DNA of 64,000 nucleotides from Clytia hemisphaerica (lineage: Eukaryota; Cnidaria; Hydrozoa; Leptothecata; Clytiidae), in assembly GCA_902728285.1 (NCBI GenBank), contig CACVBU010000951.1, positions 97,911 through 161,910 on the forward strand, given 5' to 3'. Positions 53,853-64,000 of this stretch are shown one piece after another. Numbering within the stretch: position 1 is the stretch's first letter; the number at the start of each line of letters is the position of its first letter. The notes below the pieces were generated by a model. That model was not told where the DNA came from. It saw only the letters and a program-made list of their open reading frames with translations, and ran no database searches. A program made the translations under genes and the position numbers.

Positions 53853-56800
53853 ATGTATTTTTTCATATGTTGTGGTTACTTCTTCAGTTGGTTGCAAGCA
53901 CCAATACAAGCTTACCTGAGACCTGCTCTCTGGTTCCCTGGTCTACGCGCCATCCACCAGAAGAAAGAAAGGTGAGTGTTCATATTTATCACATAACTAA
54001 TACTCTCTAGAATACATTCCGACCTTGTTTAATGTTTTGATTCGAACTCTAGTTCTGAGGATTGCTTTTAGTTATAGCATTCATTTTTTAATTTAGCAGC
54101 AAGCCTTAGTAAAGGGGCAGTAGTTTTAAAAATAGCACTATTCACTATTCTGTCAAGATAAACAACGTATATAGAGGATACTAAATCTAACCGTCCAGAT
54201 TACTGATCTTTACCATCTTTGAGAGGAGTTTTTCGATGTGGATCGAAATATATTTACACGAAGAATTTCATTAACACCGATTAAAGATGGCGGATACAGC
54301 TTAGTCCAGGGTTTATAAAGGTCAGAGGGCGGTAACAAAAAAGGGTGGGAAACTAATTAAGGGTAAGGGTCTATAGTTTTTTTCTTCTCATTATTATAGG
54401 ATTTTCTTTATATTGCTGGATATTATTAGTAAACGATCTTTAATTAATCTAGCTATGTAAATGATAAACATCGGTGGACTTCACTATTAACTTTGTCTCA
54501 CTCACTTCTTCATAGATGGACAGTATTAGGCGATACCAGGTCCAACTTTGAGAACATAAAGAACGGAATACAAACACTGAAAGATTGGAGCACAACTACT
54601 TACGGTGACCACGAAATGAAAATACAAATAGTAAGAACATTTGATTTTAATCATTTGCTTTTTCCATTCAAAATACAGGGGGTAGACGCAGGTAGACGAA
54701 CATTTTCAAGCAAAAAAATAATTCTTGAAAATGTATGGATATCCCACTGGAAAATGATAAAATTAAGATTAGTTTGAAATTAGAAAAGTTTGCCCACATT
54801 CCAGAAAATGAAATGTCCCATTGTTCCCAATAAGGATAGGAGACTAATAACAAGACTGATGGTGGACCCTGAAAACTTGAAAATGTCTCATTACATGGTT
54901 CAGAAACCACATTTTCTTACTCTGAGACACTTCACCAATTTTTGATTTTCTTTATGGACGGTGGTACAATCGTTCTTTCGTCAGCGCCATCATCAGAATC
55001 ATAAAAGTGCGAACTAAAGGGACTGGGGACGAGATTGGAGAAACCGTACAAAATAATTAAGATTTAATTTTGAAACTGGAAAATTTTAGAATAGCTGGGA
55101 AGTTGAATAAATGTGTGAAAAAAAATTTCATGTACTTTTTAGTCTAAACCGCAACTTTTGCACAACAACAGCTCGTTTATTTAACAGAACACGGATTTGG
55201 TTGAGAATGTATGCAGCCTAATATACCTTCTGATATCCTTTGACCTACACAATCAATAAAAACATGTGTATAATGTGCTATGTTAAGTAAACGTTTTTAA
55301 TTGCAGAAGACTCTTGTAAATTCGAACTTCTTTTATTCAAATCTTTCTATAATTCGAACTATTTTTCGAATTTTTTAGTCCCCGTCATGGAAATACCTTC
55401 GTAAAATGCTTTCTATAATTCGAGTTTCTCCCTAATTCGAACTAATGAGATTTCCCATTGAAGCTTGAATAAATGAGAGTTCGCTGTTTTTATCAAAATA
55501 ACCAGTATGTGATTCAGACTTAAAGCACCCTTAATTGAAGCGTTAGTTGAAATGACCCTATAGTGCATCGAATTCTTTTTGTAGGTAGACGAAGAGAAGA
55601 TGTTCATCCAAATGCATTTCTTGACACCTTTCATGCAATGGTTGGACGTGGTGGAGTTGGAGATTAGACCTGGACAACACTCTGGAGCTGAAGTCGAAGT
55701 AAGCTTTTTCCCCGGGCTTACGTGAAATGTCACATTTGAATTTCGCTAATTCGAATTCAAACTGTTTTTTCCTCCACGAAAGGGAGCAAGAACTAGTTCG
55801 GATTATGAAATAAAGAAATAAAGAAATTTGGATTAAAGAGAGAGCCCACTGTGGTTTGTAAAATCAACTAACCATGTGTTTTAAATTAACACTTCCCAGT
55901 GTCATAGACCCGTTGGGACCCCCGCCTCCGAAATTTCGTCCCTTCTGAATAAAATACCAAACAATTTTAGCCCCATTGGGAAATTGACTTTGATTTTTTC
56001 CTCACTTAAAGGTTGAATGGAAAAAAATTGTACTCCAAAACCATCCCTACTGAATTTGTTGTACTGAGAACAATAGAATTTCCATCCCCATTGGGATTTC
56101 CATAGAAATGATCCCAAAATGATACAAGTCATCTGGATGATAGCCGGTCATGCACATCAGGAGTTGTAATAACAGAGATTATAGGATTATTAGTAAAGTG
56201 TTAAAAGGCCAAAATTAGTCGAAACAAACTGAATGTGATTTGTGTGAGATCTTGCGATTGGATGTCAAAGTTGTCGCTCCTATAATTTTAAACCTTTTTG
56301 CTATAAGGGTGGAATATGCAAAAATGTGCATATGTATTTGGTAACTAGGAAGAAGAGCCCCAAGACTGTGCAATTACATGGTTGAATTAAAAGAGAAAAA
56401 ATCTGGTAGAATGTCTTTGGGGTGAAAATAGACTAAAATTGCAAATTTTATGCAATGAGGACTGCTGTAGCAGAAGATCGTGATGTATAAATGTGAAATT
56501 AAAAATGAACAACAGGGGGCTGTGAGATAGGGGTGTAGTAATATACGATAACCGAATGTTATTTTACATAAACTATACTCATGTCCTTTATTTCATTCCC
56601 CTCACAATACCCTATATTTAAATTTAACAGTCGTCTAGTGTTCTATTCCTTTATATCGATAGTTCAGCATATCCTCAATTCAATTCACTCTTGATATGAA
56701 TAATAATTCGACATCTTTCATTCGTGTTTTAGGCTCATTCATTTTCGACGGGTGTTTTCCCAATCTGTTTCCCGTTAGCTTTCGTCATCAATGTGGTAAG

Positions 56801-57476
56801 TGTTTCTATCTTTGGATTGCTATAAAACATACGTTTGTTGCCAAACTCTTTCACAGTGCTTTAGCTTGTATCACATCCATAGAACCATTTGATTCTCCCC
56901 TGTATCAGAAATGCTGCGCCTACACTCCACTGGAAATTTTGGTGAATACTATGCCAAACTACTATTTAAGGTACACTTCATTAACCATGAAAAAAGTTCC
57001 TGAACAATTCCTTTTGGAGAGTATACCTTAAGTGGATTAAATTTGGCAAATTTGGCAAATTAACAAAAATCGTCAAACGTGACCAAATCCCCCCCGGTAA
57101 AATTTAGAAAATCGGTCATTCGCCAAATCAAATTTCTGCCAAATTTAACATAAAATCTTTTCAGGTTACAATTTCTATAGATAATGTGAATTTCTTAGTA
57201 TAATACCACGTAATAATCTTTAGTTTGCCAGAACCTAAAACCTTCACTTCCGAATTTAAAAAAATTAATCATTCGCCAAATTAATCCACCTAAGATATTT
57301 TCGAGCCTAAATAAAGATTTGAGCTTGTTTACAACCAGTATTTAATTTAACAATTTTCTTTTCAGCTGTTATTTTTCGTGCCGTTTTACGATTGGGGGCA
57401 AAATCATGCGAGGTTGGAGAAGATTCGAACATTCTGCAAGATTGGAACTGACATCGAGTTTCTATCCAATTGTTGA
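53853..57476 (+). CDS. Small protein with DUF1499-like C-terminal pattern, five exons
   Basis: Exons 53853-53971, 54516-54630, 55585-55698, 56733-56795 and 57366-57476 join in phase to 522 bases (173 aa). Introns are GT-AG, the last three in phase 0. Recognisable words are LRPALWFPGLRAIHQKKERW, VLGDTRSNFENIKNGIQTL, FLTPFMQWLDVVELEIRPG and FYDWGQNHARLEKIRTF. The order of an aromatic-rich start, a sheet segment with VELEI, and a final (D)xGxNxxRxExIR motif resembles DUF1499 proteins. The exon VFPICFPLAFVINV plus LLFFVPF adds a hydrophobic stretch that could be a membrane segment. The start is uncertain: the ATG at 53853 lies before a good acceptor at 53887, so a more upstream first exon is possible. 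The function is unknown. Confidence 0.72.
55304..55486. repeat. Pogo/Tigger-like MITE in an intron of the DUF1499-like gene
   Basis: CAGAAGACTCTTGTAAATTC at the left is mirrored, with changes, as CAGCGAACTCTCATTTATTC read from 55486. TAATTCGAA-type words recur inside. CAG ends fit pogo-like elements. Confidence 0.55.
57026..57295. mobile_element. 270-bp TA-flanked TIR MITE in the last intron of the DUF1499-like gene
   Basis: CCTTAAGTGGATTAAATTTG and, from the right end on the other strand, TCTTAGGTGGATTAATTTGG are imperfect inverted repeats flanked by TA (57024-57025 and 57296-57297). Confidence 0.65.
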
Positions 57477-57606
57477 AGAAAAAATACGATATGATGATCA
57501 CTTCTTTTTATTGAATTAGTTGTTAAAAATGAATACTGTCTTGGAAAGGTCATCCGACACATTTCAGTGAACTTTCTCTAATTCGAACCTAAACTAAAAC
57601 ATCTGT

Positions 57607-58058
57607 CCCCTCAGCTGTAGGCTGCACACATCCCCTCTGATAAGTTTTGATATAGGGGATGCGAATCAGGCTCACAAAACCGTTCCGAACTTAGCAAAAA
57701 ATCTGCTAACCAAAAAAAGAGTTGAATGATAGAGAACTTTGATTGACAGTTTGTCGTCTTTTGTTATCTTGAGAGTTTTGTCTGCTAATTCAATTAATTT
57801 CGATAAACAAAAAGAAATAGAGGAGAAAGAGAGATTTTTAGCCATATGTTCTTTTTATTTGAATCTTTATTTGATTTCTATTTACGTCATCAAATAACTC
57901 AAACAATACACATCGAGTTTTTTGAAAAATACAAGTCGCCAAAATTCTGCAAAATACATAGCTATTCGGTAATTTTCTCGGAAGCGATATCAGAGCCCGA
58001 TTCGCATCCCCTATATCAAAACTAATTTGGGGATGCATGCAGCCTACCTCAGCTGGGG
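57607..58058. mobile_element. 450-bp TIR MITE
   Basis: CCCCTCAGCTGTAGGCTGCA at the left pairs with GCAGCCTACCTCAGCTGGGG at the right. The repeats extend inward by about 60 bp, sharing TTTTGATATAGGGGATGCGA. A single-ended relative lies at 31930-32010. No clear target duplication. Confidence 0.75.
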
Positions 58059-58739
58059 AGTGATATGAATTGTAATTCAAATTTTTTTATATTTCGAAAA
58101 AAAGAATTTATCCCTTGAATATCGAATTAGAAAGACTGTACGACCCCTTTCGAAACCCACTTCTCTATTACAGTTTACTTAGAATTGAAGTAGGTTTCAC
58201 TTACAGGACCACGAATTCAAGACCCCTTTTAAAAACCACTTCTCTTGTTAAAAATGAGTTATAACACTCTTCAATTTCCAGATTTTTTCAGTTCGTGAAT
58301 AATTTCCTTGTTTTAGGGCGGTAGTTGATAAATTGTTTTTTGATTTCTGGAAGAATATGCTAGACACCTCTTCTTTGAATCCACCCTATGAAGTAATAAT
58401 AGGTTTTAACTACCTTATTACACAAATATTATTAGGTAAGTATTCAACGGTCTTGAACTTAACACGCAGAAAATTAACACGGATTTCATTGGCTTTTTCA
58501 AGGACACGAAGGCTACAAAATTTCTTGATTCGTGTCAATTTTATGCTACTTATTTTCGTGTAATAAGGTAGTGTTTATTACAAATTGTAAAGTCTTAACC
58601 CTTTGAAAATTTTCTTCATTTTTGTAGATATTTATAAACAATAATTTTCTAAATTTTTGTATAAGGAATAAAGTGAAAAATCTTGAACTTTCAATTTGAT
58701 CGTTACTCTCGGGTACCTGATAAGCGCCCCACCCCGCTA
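58059..58739. other. Intergenic DNA, nothing recognised
   Basis: AT-rich. CTTAACACGCAGAAAATTAACACG and nearby GGACACGAAG-type words give a weak palindromic feel near 58455-58560. No coding sequence or clear terminal repeats. Confidence 0.4.
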
Positions 58740-59252
58740 CCGTAATTTCTCTAATTTAATACGTCCTCTAATTAATGCGAGGAAATTATTTTCGTCATTT
58801 TGAACTAATTTAAATCCGCTAATTATTAGTGCGAGCACCCATTTACCTACTTTTGATTTTCCTCTAATTTAATACGGTAAAGTTCAAATTTTCCTCTAAT
58901 TATAGTACGAACTGATTTTTTCAGGATTAGTTTTGTTCTTTCGCTGATCTTTTCGCCCAAATGAGGCAGATGACACGTGAAAAGTTGGAAGAGTTTGAAA
59001 AGAGAAGAAAATATGGGTTAGAAAAAAGCTTAAAAAAGAAAGAAACAAAAAACAGAAAACAGAAAACAGAAAATAAAAAAAATTGTCTTTTTTATTTTTC
59101 CTCCAATTTAGCGCGCCTTTACAAAGTTTTTCCTCTAATTATTAGTACGATAAAAAGATTCCAGATTCAGAGCAATTTATATCCTCCTATTATTAGTGCG
59201 ACACCTCCAAAATAATTATTTTTTTGGTCGTATTAAATTAGAGAAATTACGG
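58740..59252. mobile_element. 513-bp TA-flanked MITE with internal subrepeats
   Basis: Ends CCGTAATTTCTCTAATTTAA and, on the opposite strand, the same word CCGTAATTTCTCTAATTTAA. TA flanks both sides (58738-58739, 59253-59254). Inside, at least six variants of CCTCTAATTATTAGTACGA occur (near 58763, 58810, 58860, 58890, 59130 and 59180). The size and TA target are mariner-like. Confidence 0.85.
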
Positions 59253-59254
59253 TA

Positions 59255-60266
59255 ATTAATTTTTCACCAAGGACATTCTTATTACCCCCCCCCCCCACCC
59301 TCCCTGGCTATTAGGTACCAAAGAGTACCTAGGTTATGGTATTTGACTTCCAAGCCCGAAGCTAGACTGGGAAATATCATGAAGGTAATAAAGATAGATG
59401 GAGAGTCAATGCCTTTTGTTCTATTCTGATTTATAATCGGAAGCAAACAGCTGTGTGGTTGCTTTGGGAATAAGATGATTAATTTTGGGTATGCTCATGG
59501 GAATATTTAAGATGAATGAAAAGACATTACATTTTTAACAAATATATTGAAATATAATAGCCTTGTCATGAAAAATTGAAAAAACTTCACATAATAAGCA
59601 CAATACTCTAAACTTCTAGGGGAAGCTGCCCATAAAGCCATCGATAGATTCAAGGAGGTGGAGGCTTTTGACGTCCTTGATAGATTTAAAAAAAATGTTC
59701 ACAAAATGCCAGCCCAAAAATATATCCTTATGAAAATATGAAATTAATATATTCTTTTATCCTTAAATCAGTTGAAACTATTTCGAATCGCATTTTAACA
59801 AAGATTTCTCGCAAAATTAAGTTTTTCAAAATCAACGGACCAGCCTCTTTCTGTTCTTATAAAGTGATTATCTGGCACCCGATGTAGAAATTTTCTTCCG
59901 ACACGCTAAAGCTCTGAAGGTCAGGAAAATTTTCAACATCTGGAAGAAATACATTACGGAATTTCGCCTGACCGCGTAATTTTTTAGAAAAATGGGCCCG
60001 AGTGCAATTTGGACAGGGAAGGTGTCATGGGAAAATGTTATATCGGATGGCCAAAAGTCACCTTTTCCGCGGAGACATTTTAAAAATATTTTGCAGACCG
60101 GAATGGATCCTGTATTATCAAAATACGTAATCTTTCAAAACGCGCGGGAAAATAGGCGCGGGAAAAAAGCATAGAAACAAAAATAGAAGTCAAATGTGGA
60201 ACATACAAATATTCCGTATACAATATAATCTGATACTGTCAATATAAAATTTAAAATTTGGTGAAA
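59255..60266. other. Intergenic DNA upstream of the 60-kb gene
   Basis: Contains a C-run at 59286-59296. Otherwise no gene or repeat was recognised. The stretch 59990-60180 is somewhat GC-richer, directly upstream of the next gene, and could include its promoter. Confidence 0.3.
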
Positions 60267-61461
60267 ATGAAAAGAAATAAGCCTGGAGAAAAATTCCGAA
60301 AGTTTGCAAATTCAATCCCTGAACTTGTAGCTGCCTCTGACAGTTCTGATTCTGACGATTCCTCTGCTGATGAAGATGAAGAAGAAAAACCATGCAGTAG
60401 CAGTAGTGCTGGTGGCATTTGTAAGTATATTTATCTTTTTTTCTGCAGATAATTGAAACCAACCATACAAAATTCCCAACCATACAATAGCCATTAAGAA
60501 GACATTCTAATCATGTGGACATGGGAAGGTCAAATAGATATAACTTTTTTCCTTCCAATTTCATAACTGACCTGATGTCATTTCAAATTGTCTTTAAGGA
60601 TACTCTTTGAAATTAAAACCCTTATCTAAACGATGACACATAAAATGAACAAGCAGCCAGCAGCCATTCCCCAGCAGGTCCCCCCAGCAGCCACAACTAA
60701 CAGGGACGGATCTTAAAAACTATTTTTCCAGTGCCAGAACTATTTGTTTAAATGAATTTGTACATAGAAGTCAAGCAATTACAGAAATTACAGAAGGTTT
60801 GATAAAAACAGGGAAAAATCTAGCAGTATCTGACCCACCATTGCTGTAAAAAAAGGATTCACTTCCCAGTTTTGTGATGAAAAATAAACTAAATAAATAA
60901 ACTACTTTTTGTACAGAAGACTTTAAATCCTTTACTGGGGAAAGAGGAAGAATATTTTTCAAAAAAGACTAGCTTGTTGGTAAAGCTTTTAGGCTACTTA
61001 AAATGAATTGTACCAAACCATTTTTAATTATTAAAAGTACAGGGTTCCCATGATTTGTCTAGCACTTGAAAGCTTTGGGGTATCACCTTTCTCTTGGTAA
61101 ACTTGATTATAGTTTTATCACTTTTCTCTTTAGCAACTAAATCATATTCACCTCCAGTAAAAAGGCGACTTCAAAAGTTGAATTGTCTCAAGAATGAACT
61201 GTCCAATCTCAAGAGCGATCTTCAAGATCTTGGAAATGATTGTGAATATCAATTTTACTCTATCTCTTTCAATTTTATTTAACTTTCTTTGTTAGTTTAA
61301 AAAATTAATTGGAAAAAAGTTTGTTTTGTCTAAATTTTATTGTTCTCATGTCATAAATGATATTCACATATAATAAGATGATACATTTGCTTTTATTTAG
61401 CTGATGGAGATGAATTACCAGATTTCCCAAGGAGTCCACCAAGCTTGCCACCGACATGCAG
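60267..61461 (+). CDS. Unidentified acidic protein gene, first three exons only
   Basis: Three putative exons, 60267-60420, 61134-61241 and 61401-61461, join in phase. The first (MKRNKPGEKFRKFANSIPEL, then Ser/Asp/Glu-rich runs) looks like a nuclear acidic N-terminus. The second holds a lysine/leucine-rich helix likely to coil (LQKLNCLKNELSNLKSDLQD). The third is proline-rich (FPRSPPSLPPTCR) and ends at AG|GCATGT, which would be a rare GC donor. Both first introns have good GT-AG signals. The downstream 2.5 kb is repetitive and no further exon was found. It may be a real gene continuing past the window, a gene broken by insertions, or a domesticated transposon product. I recognise no family. 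Confidence 0.45.
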
Positions 61462-62119
61462 GCATGTTCCGTTCAATCAATTTTTGACGACATTTCTGGT
61501 CAAAAAATTGAATTTCGATGGTAATTTTCAATTTTCAATTTTCGAGTTAAAAAATTGAAAATTGAATTTTGATTGAAAGTTTCAATTTTATTTTTATTTC
61601 TGCCAGAAATGAACTGAAATTTCCAGTATCATCTTTGATTTTCTAATATAAACTTTTTGTATTGAAAATTGAAAATAATATTTTCAAATACTGAAATTTT
61701 GTCGTGAAGAATTGAATTTGACAAAACCAAACCAATTTGTAAAAAAAACGTCTCCGATAAAAAAATTGAAAGTTGAAAATGATTTACAACCAGTTACAAA
61801 GAAGACAAAGGAAACAATAGTTTTATTCAGTCTCTTCTTTGTTAGTCTAATTTTTCTCTGTACCGATTACACACACGTTTACTTCATTAAGAGCTGAAAT
61901 GGAAGTGGCGAGAGTAAATAAGCACATCCAGACTCGAATTATAGGTGTTCTAATAAACAAAAAATCGGCTAAAGTCAGTACCTTTTTAAAATCTGAAATC
62001 TGAGGCTCACATTGTTCTTAATCCGGGGGGGGGGGGTACTACCCTTGTCGACCGACGGGGGTGCTCCGCTGAGGTTCGAAAAATGGACCCTACGTGGGAC
62101 TCGAAATTTGCGAAAAAAG
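61462..62119. repeat. AAAATTGAA-rich repeat DNA and a G-run-containing repeat
   Basis: From 61480 to 61790, variants of AATTGAAAATTGAA and AATTTTCAATTTTC alternate densely on both strands. At 62023-62119 a run of G is followed by TACTACCCTTGTCGACCGAC. This second repeat resumes after the LINE at 62798 (CGGCATCCGTGTATGAAAAC), so it was the insertion target. Confidence 0.6.
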
Positions 62120-62129
62120 TGACCCTGAA

Positions 62130-62787
62130 TTTATCAGCTCCTCTGGGATTGTTCTCCCTTTAACTTCCAAGAATGGTGTCAATATCAAACTTGTGAAGGA
62201 TTTTAAATATCTTGGCTCTCATATTAACAGCTCTGAAAACGATTTTAAAATTAGGAAAGGTCTAGCTTGGAAAGCTTGTAATAAGTTAAACAAGATATGG
62301 CACTCTAATTTTTCTAACGCTCTTAAACTTCAAACTTTTAGAAGTCTTGTCGAGCCCATTCTTCTATATGGCTCGGAGACTTGGACCATGACAAAAACCA
62401 TGCTGAAGAGCCTTGATGGTTGCTATACAAATCTTTTGAAAAGAGTCCAGAATCTTGATTGGCGCAACCACCCAACCCTTCAAGAGATATATCATGGACT
62501 CCCAAGAATTTCCTCTGTCCTGACTAGTAGGATGCTCTCTTTCTCAGGTCACTGTTTCCGTGCGAAAAACGAAATGGTGTCTGAGATCTTACTTTGGTGT
62601 CCTGCGGGCACTAGGCGCTCGAGAAAGCGCACTTTTCTTGATACTTTGAAACGAGAAACAGGGCTAGAGATTGAGGAACTGGGCACTGCAATGGCTGATC
62701 GAGAGCTGTGGAGGGAGGGTTATTGTTTGTTTCCGACCTAGGTCCATTCGGACCTAAGTCGAAGGATGATGATGATGATGATGATGA
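62130..62787 (+). mobile_element. 5'-truncated LINE with perfect 10-bp target duplication
   Basis: TGACCCTGAA is present at 62120-62129 and 62788-62797. Between them lie the last 200 or so codons of a LINE ORF2 protein, a hairpin (TAGGTCCATTCGGACCTA at 62740-62757) and a GAT/ATG-repeat tail at 62765-62787. 5' truncation plus target duplications mark target-primed reverse transcription. The coding part has no stop, so the copy looks young. Confidence 0.9.
62132..62741 (+). pseudogene. LINE ORF2 C-terminal fragment
   Basis: The frame runs from the insertion boundary to TAG at 62739-62741. It carries the typical post-reverse-transcriptase region: VKDFKYLGSHINSSENDF, then ILLYGSETWTMTKTMLKSL, and a C-terminal segment with FSGHCFRAKNEMVSEILLW and RRSRKRTFLDTLKRETGLEI. 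The reverse transcriptase and endonuclease are missing through 5' truncation. The family differs from the RTE-like LINE at 12-18.6 kb (YLGSIIS version). The open frame begins in flanking DNA, so the ATG at 62094 is not a LINE start. Confidence 0.88.
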
Positions 62788-62790
62788 TGA
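62765..62790 (+). repeat. GAT trinucleotide tail
   Basis: About eight GAT units, the 3' tail of the LINE, merging into the target duplication TGACCCTGAA. Confidence 0.9.
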
Positions 62791-62839
62791 CCCTGAACGG
62801 CATCCGTGTATGAAAACGTCCATTCGATTTTTGGTCAAT

Positions 62840-64000
62840 TTTCAATATTTTGAAAATTGAAAATTGATTTTTTGCAGCAATTTTCAATATTTCATAAAGT
62901 TCAAAAATTGAATTTCAAATTTTGATCCAATTTACATTTTTTTTCACGCCCAAAAAAATTGAGAATTGAATATTCATCCAGTTTTCACTATTTTTCAGTC
63001 TCAAAAAAGATTGAAAATGTAATTTCGGTCTATTATTTTTAATTTCAGAAAATATGTTGACTTTTAAAATTTATTGAAATTCCGATAGGGGTCAAAAGGG
63101 AATGGCACTAGTGAGGAGGCCTGGGAACCAAATTCAAAACACAACAAATTAACACATGTCAGATGGATATCTATTTATAATTTCGTATAAAACACCCCTG
63201 TTCCCATGACCTGGTGGAAAATAAAACTTCACCGGAGTGAGTCTGACAAAGGATTAAAATCGGCTGCGGGAAGATTTTTAAAGAAACTTTCCACTGGGGT
63301 GGAAATTTGAGCCTTTTTTGATTGGTGTGATTTTCGATTAGGTTCTTGGGGATTACTCATATGGCGTTCTAAATCTCCAGATCTACTAAAGGTACACTTT
63401 TTTGTGACTCTAGTTTTTTGGGGGATTTTCTAGTTGATATATACACTTTTCTACCTGTTTTTTTGCCAAGTGCAAGTGTGCTTTTTGACCGGGTAGCCTG
63501 GTTTATATAAAATTTCACCGGGGGTGGACAGTTTTTATTTCAATTTCTCACTGGGGTTGAGATCACTCAGCTTAATTACCTGGGAGTCATTTCTTCAATG
63601 GAGCTTAAATTTAGGCAATTTTTTTCACCAGGTTATTCACCGGGGCGGACCTGACAGGGACACTGATTTAGGTGTATAAATAAGTGTTTTCAAATAAGTA
63701 AATCTACGAGTCAACAGTTGGATTCGTTTAACGATTATTGTATTCTGTATCGTATCATAGCTACACACCTGTTTTCTTGCTCCCAGATCCCCAAAGACAA
63801 AAGGTTGTGTTATGGATTTAGTTCACAGGCTTCCTCCCTACCGCTAGTGCCATTCCCTTTCGACCCCTATTGGAATTTCAATAAATTTCGAAGGTCAATA
63901 TTTTTTATGAAATAAAACTAAGACCGAAATTACATTTTCAAATTTTTTTTAGCGTGAAAAAAAAACTAAAATTGGATAAAAATCCAAATTCAATTTTTGA
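62840..64000. repeat. Long inverted repeat running off the right edge, with AATTTTCAAT-type ends
   Basis: The left arm, about 62900-63125, is mirrored by about 63828-64000. Shared words include ATTTATTGAAATTCC, GAAAATGTAATTTCGGTCT and AGGGAATGGCACTAG. The spacer is about 700 bp with no recognised gene. The right arm continues past the window. Both arms end in AAAATTGAA-type sequence, as does 61480-61790, so all three may belong to one element family. Confidence 0.75.

Noticed and set aside
62094-62741. Complete gene starting at the ATG at 62094
   Set aside because: The first dozen codons lie upstream of the target duplication in a different repeat; only 62130 onward is LINE.

Overview
This window looks like nuclear DNA of a non-vertebrate animal. 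It is AT-rich, its protein genes are split into many short exons (30-175 bp) with GT-AG introns, and interspersed transposable elements are dense. No bacterial signals, tRNA, rRNA or CRISPR were seen. One gene is a cilium protein, so the species has motile cilia. The mix of LINEs, mariner-like MITEs and fold-back elements would suit a cnidarian, but that placement is an inference.

Left third (1-26.6 kb): one gene on the minus strand, recognised from its exons as the HECT ubiquitin ligase UBE3B. I trace 25 exons (2,472 coding bases, 824 codons, one continuous frame). They run from the ATG at 26586 to a HECT N-lobe exon at 47; the catalytic C-lobe lies beyond the left edge. A 14.3-kb intron (4727-19032) holds a decayed RTE-like LINE. 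That LINE is split by a 3.05-kb fold-back element, which is itself split by a 460-bp TIR element made of tandem 10-bp units that read like heat-shock elements.

Middle (28.2-43.5 kb): no host gene was recognised. It is a stack of DNA transposons: a TA-flanked MITE, a 5.35-kb CACTA-like element with subterminal repeats and a 50-bp tandem array, and a compound 3.7-kb element with an 8-bp target duplication. The compound element carries a mariner-type MITE and a further element with a tyrosine-recombinase fragment. Beyond about 3.5 kb of unassigned DNA comes a LINE ORF1 remnant, then a three-level nest whose insertion order can be read from target duplications and an intact relative.

Right part (43.6-64 kb), plus strand: a complete 12-exon CFAP119 (CCDC189) gene (43660-50294, 269 aa); a decayed LINE ORF1 on the opposite strand; a 5-exon gene for a small protein resembling DUF1499 (53853-57476); the first exons of an unidentified acidic protein gene (60267-61461); a 5'-truncated LINE with perfect target duplications; and a long inverted repeat running off the right edge. 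UBE3B and CFAP119 point away from each other and are separated by the transposon-rich middle block.
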